DNA of 39,442 nucleotides from Oscillospiraceae bacterium (lineage in GTDB: Bacteria; Bacillota; Clostridia; Oscillospirales; CAG-272). Each line of letters starts with the position of its first letter. Positions within the stretch are counted from its first letter, which is position 1. The position numbers were made by a program, and so were the translations under genes. The stretch spans positions 1 through 39,442 of the forward strand of contig SVSX01000014.1 of NCBI GenBank assembly GCA_015064085.1. The letters run 5' to 3'. The notes below the pieces were generated by a model that saw only the letters and a program-made list of their open reading frames with translations, was not told the DNA's origin and made no database searches. Shown piece after piece: positions 7,542 through 13,878 of this stretch.

Positions 7542-8117
7542 ATGAAAACTGTTAAAGACAAATATCTTGTAGTAGGCGCTGACTTTGCGGGATACCCCCT
7601 CAAGGAGGCAGTTGTGGCTCACCTTAAGGAAAAGGGCTGGAAGATAACCGACCTTGGAGTTACCGCCGACAGCGACCCTGACGACACCGAAAATATGTTC
7701 CACAGAGTCGGTCTCCGCGTTGGAAGCCGCATTTCCGAGGGCGAGTTCGAGCGCGCTCTTCTCTTCTGCGGAACAGGTATGGGAATCCATATCGCCGCAA
7801 GTAAATGCCCCCACGTTCACGCGGGTGTTGTTGAAAGCGTTCCCGCCGCTCTCAGAGCTATCACGGGTAACGGCGTAAACGTTCTGGCTATGGGCGCGTT
7901 CTACGTTGCTCCCGCTATGGGCTGTGACATTGCCGACGCCTACCTCGGAGCTGACCTTGGCTCGGGCTACGAGTGGTGGAAGAATTTCTACGAGTTCCAC
8001 AAGCTCGCTATCGACGAGCTCGAAGCCTTCGACTATGAGGAGTACAAAAAGAACGGCTTCAAGATGGAGCACCTCGGCGACTATCCTCTGAAGCTTGAAA
8101 AAAAGCCCGAAAACTAA
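7542..8117 (+). CDS. RpiB/LacA/LacB-family sugar-phosphate isomerase
   Basis: This 191-residue protein interconverts aldose and ketose phosphates in the cytoplasm by family. Visible are VGADFAGYPLKEAVVAHL (N-terminal loop) and ALLFCGTGMGIHIAASK, which holds the catalytic Cys. The HNDANVL segment of true ribose-5-phosphate isomerase B is replaced by TGNGVNVLAMG, and a C-terminal extension of about 40 residues follows the normal ~150-residue fold. The substrate is therefore probably not ribose-5-phosphate. It is monocistronic, ending in the shared convergent terminator. Confidence 0.85.
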   Translation: MKTVKDKYLVVGADFAGYPLKEAVVAHLKEKGWKITDLGVTADSDPDDTENMFHRVGLRVGSRISEGEFERALLFCGTGMGIHIAASKCPHVHAGVVESVPAALRAITGNGVNVLAMGAFYVAPAMGCDIADAYLGADLGSGYEWWKNFYEFHKLAIDELEAFDYEEYKKNGFKMEHLGDYPLKLEKKPEN

Positions 8118-8130
8118 AATAATAACACGA

Positions 8131-8170
8131 GAGGCTGTCTCAATTTGCATTTGAGACAGCCTCTTGTTGT
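8131..8170. terminator. Bidirectional terminator of the GGCTGTCTCAAA family
   Basis: A perfect 13-bp stem (GAGGCTGTCTCAA 8131-8143, TTGAGACAGCCTC 8151-8163) lies between two converging genes, with T-rich sequence on the + side and A-rich sequence on the other. Confidence 0.8.
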
Positions 8171-8174
8171 TTAA

Positions 8175-9164
8175 TTACATATCTCCGCCGAGAGGGATAT
8201 TCAGATATTCTTCCGCGGTCTCTCCCGAGGAGCTGAGCAGCCAGAGCTTCATATACGCCGCAACGGGTGAGATATTGTATATCGGCGTTATTCCAAGCTC
8301 GTCGTAAAGCGTTGAGCTCTCATACTCAGGACCTTTTGCCACACCCGTGGCAAAAACACGGACTCCCTTCGCTCTCATCTTCTCATAAAAGCTTACGGCG
8401 GCGGGAGATTTCGTGTCAAGCGTACCCGAGTGATAGGTGTTCAGAAGCAGATATCTCACTCCCTCTCCCACCTCGGGATATACTATTCCGGGGTAAGGGG
8501 TCAGCATAAGGATACCCGCGCTCTCGGCGGTGAGTCCCGAGACTTCTATCGGCGCTCTTCCGTCCTTTTTCTCGGAAAATTCGGGATTCTTCACAAACTC
8601 AAAATCACCGTTGTATCTTCCGTACTCCCTATTCTTGACGCTCGACACCTGATCCGAGAAGGATCTTCCGCCGACAAGACGGGTCGCGCGGTGTATCTTC
8701 ACCACCGAGGAGCGGTCGTCCATATACGGCACGAATGCCCCCCTGCCCTCTCGGTCCTCAATAAAGCGGACAGCGGCGTGGAGATTTTCAAGGGCGTTGC
8801 TCTTCTCGTTTTCTATAGGTCTGTTTGCCGACACGAGGCAGACGGGCGGCGTGTCGTTGCCTATGGCGTATCCAAGGGCGGCGGCGCTGTACTGCAGGGT
8901 GTCCGTTCCGTGGGTGACCACGATACCGTCGTAGCCAGAGGTGATATTTGCCTTCACCGCCTCGAGAAGCATTCTTATCTGCTCTCCCGTATTATTCTCG
9001 CTGAGCTCGGTATAGGGCTCGGAAACGTCGTAGTCAAAATCGATTCCGTATTTTTTCGAATACGCCTCAAGTATCTTATATGCCTTTCCCTTGTCGGCTG
9101 AAATGACTCCTCCCTCAAGGGTGCTTCCGATCGTTCCGCCCGTAAATATAAAAAGTATCTTCAT
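8175..9164 (-). CDS. L-asparaginase (type I-like)
   Basis: This 329-residue cytoplasmic enzyme hydrolyses asparagine to aspartate and ammonia. The two threonine motifs are present: TGGTIGS (nucleophile Thr11) and THGTDTLQY (Thr87/Asp88), with VKIHRATRL further on, as in the family. The C-terminal domain (RYLLLNTYHSGTLDTKSPAAVSF) is also typical. There is no signal peptide. It follows the small cysteine-rich ORF (stop at 9182) on the same strand and probably shares its promoter at 9438-9466. Glutaminase side activity cannot be judged from sequence. Confidence 0.92.
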   Translation of the reverse strand: MKILFIFTGGTIGSTLEGGVISADKGKAYKILEAYSKKYGIDFDYDVSEPYTELSENNTGEQIRMLLEAVKANITSGYDGIVVTHGTDTLQYSAAALGYAIGNDTPPVCLVSANRPIENEKSNALENLHAAVRFIEDREGRGAFVPYMDDRSSVVKIHRATRLVGGRSFSDQVSSVKNREYGRYNGDFEFVKNPEFSEKKDGRAPIEVSGLTAESAGILMLTPYPGIVYPEVGEGVRYLLLNTYHSGTLDTKSPAAVSFYEKMRAKGVRVFATGVAKGPEYESSTLYDELGITPIYNISPVAAYMKLWLLSSSGETAEEYLNIPLGGDM

Positions 9165-9181
9165 CGGTTACCTCTGTTCCT

Positions 9182-9406
9182 TTACTGTTCGTCCTTTATA
9201 AGAATATCAAAAACGCAAGTGGGCTTGAAACGGTTCTTCAAGGGGCATACCCGACAAACCAGCTCCACCTCGGCGCTGAGAAGTGTCTCGATAACTCCCT
9301 CGCAATATCCTCTCACAAATTCGCAGATGTGGCGCTTATCCTTGATATCAACGATAAAGCACTCGCTTATGGTAAGCGTACCGTTAAAAGCTCCCGTCTC
9401 CTTAGT
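9182..9406 (-). CDS. Small cysteine-rich ORF without a standard start codon
   Basis: Reading the minus strand from the ACT codon at 9404-9406 to the TAA at 9182-9184 gives 74 codons without a stop. The product contains ISECFIVDIKDKRHICEFVRGYCEGV, then LVCRVCPLKNRFKPTCVFDIL, with six cysteines. The pattern CEFVRGYCEGV...CPL...CVFDI loosely resembles the end of V4R/heme-NO-type small-ligand domains; that is inference. A good AGGAGG (9412-9417) and a perfect promoter lie just upstream, yet no ATG, GTG or TTG occurs at the right distance. It may be a mutated start, a rare start codon, or a decayed gene. Confidence 0.5.
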   Translation of the reverse strand, partial: TKETGAFNGTLTISECFIVDIKDKRHICEFVRGYCEGVIETLLSAEVELVCRVCPLKNRFKPTCVFDILIKDEQ

Positions 9407-9437
9407 CTTTTCCTCCTGATGGCTTATTATTAGTTAG

Positions 9438-9466
9438 ATTATAGCACACCCGAAGAAGATTGTCAA
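9438..9466 (-). promoter_or_regulatory. Promoter of the small ORF / asparaginase unit
   Basis: On the minus strand: TTGACA (9461-9466), 17 bp, TATAAT (9438-9443) with a TGC extension, a full consensus. It is divergent from the promoter at 9503-9531. Confidence 0.88.
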
Positions 9467-9502
9467 TATTTGTCGGCTGATAAAAAACTCTTTATTTCGC
9501 GA

Positions 9503-9531
9503 TTGACATACCCTCGGGGGTGTGGTATAAT
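9503..9531 (+). promoter_or_regulatory. Promoter of the NagD-like gene
   Basis: TTGACA (9503-9508), 17 bp, TATAAT (9526-9531) with a TGG extension. Confidence 0.88.
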
Positions 9532-9575
9532 TAACCCGAAGACATTGCAAAATCTATAAAAAAGGACGTGAGTGT

Positions 9576-10358
9576 ATGAAAAAAATTCTTGAGAAAAAAG
9601 GCTTTATATGCGATATGGACGGTGTTATCTATCACGGTAACAAGCTCCTTGACGGCGTGACCGAATTTGTGAATTGGCTGACCGAGAACGATAAGAAATT
9701 CGTTTTCCTCACCAACAGCCCCGAAAAGACACCCCAGGAGCTTTCTATGAAGCTGCAGCGTATGGGTCTTTCGGTATCCCCCGACCATTTCTACACGAGC
9801 GCTATGGCGACGGCAGAGTTCCTGCACTCGCAAATGCCCTCCTGCACAGCCTACGTTATCGGCGAGGCGGCTCTCGCGAAGGCGCTTTACGACCGGCAGA
9901 TATATATGAACGACGTCAATCCCGACTACGTCGTGGTGGGAGAAACAAGGACCTACAGCTTTGAGAAGATCGAAAAGGCGATCGCCCTTATACGCGGCGG
10001 CGCGAAGCTCATAGGCACTAATCCCGACACCACAGGTCCTACCGAGCAGGGCATTATGCCCGCGACGGGTTCGCTTGTCGCGCCGATAGAGATCTCCACG
10101 GGCAAGAAGGCGTATTTTGTGGGCAAGCCCAACCCACTTATGCTCCGCCACGGACTCAGAATGCTTGGCTGTCACAGCGAGGAGATAGCCTTTATCGGTG
10201 ACAGAATGGATACCGACATTATAGCGGGAATTGAGTCTAACGTAGACACGGTGCTCGTCCTCTCGGGCGTTACCTCGAGAGAAAACATCGACCTCTTCCC
10301 CTACCGACCGAAATACGTTCTCGGCGGCGTGGGCGATATTATAAAAGAGGCTGAATAA
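9576..10358 (+). CDS. HAD-IIA family sugar-phosphatase (NagD-like)
   Basis: This is a 260-residue cytoplasmic phosphatase. The HAD motifs are in order: DMDGV (Asp13/Asp15), LTNSPEKTP, GKPNPLM with the motif III lysine, and GDRMDTDI near the C terminus. The C2B-type cap between motifs II and III is typical of NagD/4-nitrophenylphosphatase-like enzymes, which remove phosphate from nucleotides or sugars. The start follows AAAAGGACGTG. It is monocistronic with its own consensus promoter. The precise substrate is not predictable. Confidence 0.9.
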   Translation: MKKILEKKGFICDMDGVIYHGNKLLDGVTEFVNWLTENDKKFVFLTNSPEKTPQELSMKLQRMGLSVSPDHFYTSAMATAEFLHSQMPSCTAYVIGEAALAKALYDRQIYMNDVNPDYVVVGETRTYSFEKIEKAIALIRGGAKLIGTNPDTTGPTEQGIMPATGSLVAPIEISTGKKAYFVGKPNPLMLRHGLRMLGCHSEEIAFIGDRMDTDIIAGIESNVDTVLVLSGVTSRENIDLFPYRPKYVLGGVGDIIKEAE

Positions 10359-10375
10359 GGCTTACAATAAAAGAA

Positions 10376-10418
10376 GATCGCTTTTTTCCGTCGATATGGC
10401 GGAAGGAGCGGTCTTTTT
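10376..10418 (+). terminator. Terminator after the NagD-like gene
   Basis: GATCGCT...TTCCGTC pairs imperfectly with GGCGGAA...AGCGGTC and is followed by TTTTTTG. Confidence 0.65.
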
Positions 10419-10596
10419 TGATCGGAATATACCGTTCTTACTCGCTTCTTAGATCCCGATGTCCCGCATCGCCCCTCCTTCCGTCAGGTTCGGCTACGCA
10501 AACAATATTCAATTGTTTGCTCCGCTCATCGATGTTTTCGAAGAAAACTCGACGTCGCTTGAGGCAAGGATGAGTAGTCAAAAACGAACAAAAATG

Positions 10597-10659
10597 ACAC
10601 CTCATCCGTCAGCCGACAAGCGGCTGCCACCTTCCCCCACTGGGGAAGGCTATTTGTTG
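10597..10659 (+). repeat. CTCATCCGTCAG...GGGGAAGGC intergenic repeat, copy A
   Basis: It reads ACACCTCATCCGTCAGCC, a CCGACAAGCGG small hairpin, then CCACCTTCCCCC and GGGGAAGGCTATTTGTT. It is almost identical to copy C at 10811-10872. Elements of this form are common between genes in gut Clostridia (recollection, not a search). Confidence 0.75.
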
Positions 10660-10743
10660 CTGTGGTTTCAAAATTTTGTTTTCGCATTATTGGCATAAGG
10701 TGGCGAACAAATAAAACTTATTCGAACCGCAAGTTACAAAAAA

Positions 10744-10788
10744 GCCTTCCCTTGTCAGGGAAGGGGGACCGCGTTAGCGGTGGATGAG
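10744..10788 (-). repeat. Same intergenic repeat, inverted and diverged copy B
   Basis: GCCTTCCC...GGGAAGGGGGACCGC...GCGGTGGATGAG is the reverse-complement form of the neighbouring repeats, with a different central hairpin. Together with copy C it makes a large inverted repeat that ends in GGATGAG / CTCATCC. Confidence 0.7.
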
Positions 10789-10810
10789 TAGTCCGTAGCA
10801 AACAAAAAAG

Positions 10811-10872
10811 ACACCTCATCCGTCAGCCGACAAGCGGCTGCCACCTTCCCCCGCTGGGGAAGGCTATTTGTT
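10811..10872 (+). repeat. Same intergenic repeat, copy C
   Basis: It matches copy A at all but one or two positions over about 60 bp, including the trailing CTATTTGTT. Confidence 0.75.
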
Positions 10873-11056
10873 ACTGAGCTTTCGATGTGAAATTGTTTGC
10901 TATTTGGCTTAGTGGCGAACGCATAAAAATATTCGAAACGTACGTTGTATTCAATGTAATACATCAAGGAGACTACGTCCCCTCACATTCGGTGTACGAA
11001 GAAACATCGCATCTCTACGCCTTTTGCGTTTTGAAAAAGTAAAAATTATAACCCAA

Positions 11057-11089
11057 AAGGGCAGCTCCGCGGAGCTGCCCTTGATTTTT
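11057..11089 (+). terminator. Perfect palindromic terminator with no gene in front
   Basis: AAGGGCAGCTCCG (11057-11069) and its exact complement (11070-11082) are followed by GATTTTTTT. No gene on the + strand lies within 690 bp upstream, so it either insulates the next promoter from read-through or ends an untranslated transcript. Confidence 0.75.
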
Positions 11090-11144
11090 TTATGAGTTCC
11101 TTCGCGGCGGCAATCTTTTGTAAATAAATTAAATGCTCTCCTTA

Positions 11145-11173
11145 TTGACAAAACGCGAATAATATGGTACTAT
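11145..11173 (+). promoter_or_regulatory. Promoter of the cysteine-synthase-like gene
   Basis: TTGACA (11145-11150), 17 bp, TACTAT (11168-11173) with a TGG extension. The start point would fall near 11180, which rules out the ATG at 11178 as start codon. Confidence 0.75.
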
Positions 11174-11207
11174 TGGTATGATTGAATGTTTTATGAAAGG
11201 CTACGTT

Positions 11208-12134
11208 ATGATATACAACACTATTCTTGAAGCTATGGGCAATACCCCTATGATACGCCTTCAGCGTATGACGGGCGCGGAGGACGCCGAAATTCTCGTT
11301 AAATTCGAGGGTCTCAACGTCGGCGGCTCGATAAAGACCCGCACCGCCCATAATATGATACTCGACGCCGAAAAGAAGGGACTTATCAACAAGGACACCG
11401 TCATCGTTGAGCCCACAAGCGGAAATCAGGGTATCGGTCTCGCGCTTATCGGCGCTGTAAAGGGATACAAGGTAAAGATAATAATGCCCGACTCGGTCAG
11501 CGAGGAGAGACGAAAGCTGGTGTCGAACTACGGCGCTGAGGTCATTCTCGTTCACGACGCGGGAAATATCGGTCTCTGCATTGAGGAATGTCTCGCGCTG
11601 GCGCTTAAAATGCGCGACGAAGACCCGAACGTTTTCGTCCCTCAGCAGTTCGAGAACACCGCAAACCCCGAGATACAGCGAAAGGGTACGGGCGTTGAGA
11701 TCCTACGTCAGGTCGACGGACCTATCCACGGATTCTGCTCGGGCATCGGCACGGGCGGCACTATAACGGGAATCGGCGAGACCCTGAAGGCGGAAAACCC
11801 CGATATGACGATCTGGGCGGTAGAGCCCGAGCACGCGGCGATCCTCTCGGGAGGCTCGATCGGCACACACGTGCAGATGGGAATCGGCGACGGTCTTATC
11901 CCCCCTATCCTCAACCGAGAGATCTACGACGACGTCTGCATAATCACCGACGAGGAGGCGCTGAACACCGCTAAGGATCTGGCGCGTCTTGAGGGTATTA
12001 TGTGCGGAATCAGCAGCGGCACGAACGTCGCGGCGGCGATCAAGCTGGCAAAAAAGCTCGGAAAGGGCAAAACAGTGGTGACTGTCCTCCCCGACACCGC
12101 CGAGAGATATTTCTCCACCTCACTTTTTGATTAA
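11208..12134 (+). CDS. cysK: Cysteine synthase-like PLP enzyme
   Basis: This 308-residue fold-type II PLP enzyme of the CysK/CBS family by habit condenses O-acetylserine with sulfide. PLP lysine K43 lies in GGSIKTRTAHNM, the substrate loop in PTSGNQGIGLA, and the phosphate-binding glycine loop in GIGTGGTITGIGETL. It departs from standard CysK at key places: VGGSIKTR instead of PGGSVKDR, and GNQG instead of GNTG. The substrate may therefore differ. The start at 11208 is chosen for GAAAGG and because the upstream ATG overlaps the predicted start point. It is followed at once by the GH39-like gene, probably co-transcribed. Confidence 0.87.
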   Translation: MIYNTILEAMGNTPMIRLQRMTGAEDAEILVKFEGLNVGGSIKTRTAHNMILDAEKKGLINKDTVIVEPTSGNQGIGLALIGAVKGYKVKIIMPDSVSEERRKLVSNYGAEVILVHDAGNIGLCIEECLALALKMRDEDPNVFVPQQFENTANPEIQRKGTGVEILRQVDGPIHGFCSGIGTGGTITGIGETLKAENPDMTIWAVEPEHAAILSGGSIGTHVQMGIGDGLIPPILNREIYDDVCIITDEEALNTAKDLARLEGIMCGISSGTNVAAAIKLAKKLGKGKTVVTVLPDTAERYFSTSLFD

Positions 12135-12165
12135 TAAAAAGCTGAACAAATATAGGAGTGAAGTT

Positions 12166-13473
12166 ATGGCAACAATAAATATCGATCTCACAAAGGCAGT
12201 AAAGAAAATGAAGCCCATGCACGCCATGGGTCAGCCTCCTCTCGGTGGAAGAAGGGCCGAGATCTTCGGTAATTTCAAGTATCTTCAGGATTTTGGCGCT
12301 CCCTATTCCCGTCTCCACGACGTGGGCGGGGTCTACGGCGCTAACAGATATGTTGACGTTCCAAACATCTTCCGCGATTTCGACGCCGATGAGAACGATC
12401 CCGCCTCCTATGATTTTGAATTTACCGACAGACTCATAACCGCCCTCGTAAAGGCAGGTATCGAGCCCTATTACCGCCTCGGCGTTACGATAGAGAACCA
12501 ATCGGCGATCAAGGCGTACAGAATATTCCCTCCCAAGGACTATGAAAAATGGGCGCGTATCTGTGAGCACATAATCGCCCACTATACAGAGGGCTGGGCA
12601 GACGGCTTCAATTACGACATCACCTATTGGGAGATCTGGAACGAACCCGATGACGGCTTCAGAGGCGAGGGCTACGTCTCCCAGATGTGGATCGGCACGA
12701 AGGAGGAATATTTCCGCCTCTACGACGTGACGGCAAAGCACCTGAAGGCGCGCTTCCCGAATATAAAGGTGGGCGGATACGCTTCCTGCGGCTTCAACGC
12801 CATACTCGGAGACGAAAAGGAGCTTGCGGAAAAGCCGCACTACCTCTATCAGCTTGAGTTCTTCCACTGCTTTATGAAATATATCAAGGAGCACAGCTCC
12901 CCCATCGACTTCTTCTCCTACCATTCCTACTCGAAGGTGGATAAGATAGTAAAATACGACGAGTGGCTTCACAATGCCCTTGTTGAATACGGATACGGCG
13001 ACATCGAGGTCCACCTCAACGAATGGAATCCCGCCCACACCTCGAGAGGTACGGGTCTCCACGCAGCCGAGGTCACGGCGGTAATGCTCGCTATGCAGTG
13101 CGGTTATACCGATATGCTGATGTTCTACGATTCAAGGCTTATGGGAACCTCTTACGCGGGTCTTTTCGATCCTTTGACCTGCAAGCCCTTCCACGGCTAC
13201 TACGCTATGGTCGCCTTCAATACCCTCTACTCCCTCGGGGAGCAGGTGGCGCTCGAGTGCGACACCGAGGGGCTTTACGCCGTCGCCGCAAGCGACGGAG
13301 ACCGTCACGCCCTGCTGATCTCCAACGTCTCGGGAGAGAGAGTTGACCTCGACATCCTCGGAGTCGACCTTTCGGGCGCTCGCTGGCACGTTATCGACGA
13401 CAAGCGCCTCCTTTCCTGGAGTCCCGCGGTGAAAAAGATCGAAAATAATTCGGTGGTTCTTGTGGAATTCTGA
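12166..13473 (+). CDS. GH39-like (clan GH-A) glycoside hydrolase
   Basis: This 435-residue enzyme has a TIM barrel followed by a short beta-domain. The proton donor lies in YWEIWNEPDD (Glu160) and the nucleophile in VHLNEWNP (Glu286), both placed as in GH39 beta-xylosidases. GAPYSRLHDVG near residue 45 also fits. The start at 12166 follows AGGAGTG (12152-12158); the frame is open back to 12127 but with no ribosome site. No signal peptide is present, so it is probably cytoplasmic, acting on imported xylo- or other oligosaccharides. It lies 31 bp after the cysteine-synthase-like gene. Confidence 0.85.
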   Translation: MATINIDLTKAVKKMKPMHAMGQPPLGGRRAEIFGNFKYLQDFGAPYSRLHDVGGVYGANRYVDVPNIFRDFDADENDPASYDFEFTDRLITALVKAGIEPYYRLGVTIENQSAIKAYRIFPPKDYEKWARICEHIIAHYTEGWADGFNYDITYWEIWNEPDDGFRGEGYVSQMWIGTKEEYFRLYDVTAKHLKARFPNIKVGGYASCGFNAILGDEKELAEKPHYLYQLEFFHCFMKYIKEHSSPIDFFSYHSYSKVDKIVKYDEWLHNALVEYGYGDIEVHLNEWNPAHTSRGTGLHAAEVTAVMLAMQCGYTDMLMFYDSRLMGTSYAGLFDPLTCKPFHGYYAMVAFNTLYSLGEQVALECDTEGLYAVAASDGDRHALLISNVSGERVDLDILGVDLSGARWHVIDDKRLLSWSPAVKKIENNSVVLVEF

Positions 13474-13512
13474 GTTTTTCCTTTATTTGATAAAAATTTT
13501 TTTAAAAATTTC

Positions 13513-13541
13513 TTGACACGCAACCGCTCTTGTGTTATAAT
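13513..13541 (+). promoter_or_regulatory. Promoter of the aspS-gatCAB operon
   Basis: TTGACA (13513-13518), 17 bp, TATAAT (13536-13541) with a TGT extension. Confidence 0.9.
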
Positions 13542-13547
13542 ACCCTT

Positions 13548-13806
13548 GATTTAGTATGAATAATATTTAGGCGTTGATGAAGAGAGTATCGCAAATCATC
13601 TGCTCAAAGAGAGCCGCGGACGGTGGGAGCGCGGCAACAGGTCTTGTGAGAAAAACACTTCGTAGCCTGCGGAAGAAAGCCTTTTTCGGTGATTAGAACC
13701 GCACGTTCATCTCGTAAAGATGTTTGAGAGGATCGCCTTGGCGGTCAATTTGGGTGGTATCGCGGAAGTTTACCTTTCGTCCCATTTGGGGACGAAAGGT
13801 TTTTTT
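13548..13806 (+). promoter_or_regulatory. T-box leader, probable Asn (AAC) specifier
   Basis: This tRNA-sensing leader precedes aspS. The T-box GGGTGGTATCGCGG (13752-13765), which pairs with an uncharged tRNA acceptor end, is followed by a terminator (ACCTTTCGTCCC 13772-13783, GGGACGAAAGGT 13789-13800, then T7). Stem I shows AGAGAGTA at its base, AAAGAGAGCC and GGTGGGAG further up. The basal helix ATGAAG (near 13576) pairs with CTTCGT (13658-13663). The triplet just before it, followed by a purine, is AAC (13654-13656), an Asn codon. Low tRNA(Asn) charging should therefore switch the operon on. The specifier is assigned by hand folding. Confidence 0.9.
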
Positions 13807-13878
13807 GTTCCCTTCGTGAATTTGTTATCAATAATGATATAAAATATTACTACAATAAATTTTTGGAGGATCAAAGCA

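Larger units (their letters stand above)
10419..11056. other. Gene-free repeat-rich region
   Basis: About 640 bp without a credible gene. It holds a palindromic repeat in three copies (10597-10659, 10744-10788 inverted, 10811-10872), a TGGCGAAC...TTCGAA element at 10693-10737 and 10910-10948 (also inverted near 18829-18868), and a small dyad AAACAAT/ATTGTTT at 10500-10518. The open frames across it are artefacts of these repeats. Confidence 0.7.

Noticed and set aside
10951-11151. 66-residue minus-strand frame ending in RDAMFLRTPNVRG
   Set aside because: It runs through the palindromic terminator at 11057 and repeat-like intergenic DNA. There is no ribosome site and no family resemblance.
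12040-13062. 340-residue minus-strand open frame
   Set aside because: It spans the junction of the cysteine-synthase-like and GH39-like genes, both of which have clear motifs on the + strand.
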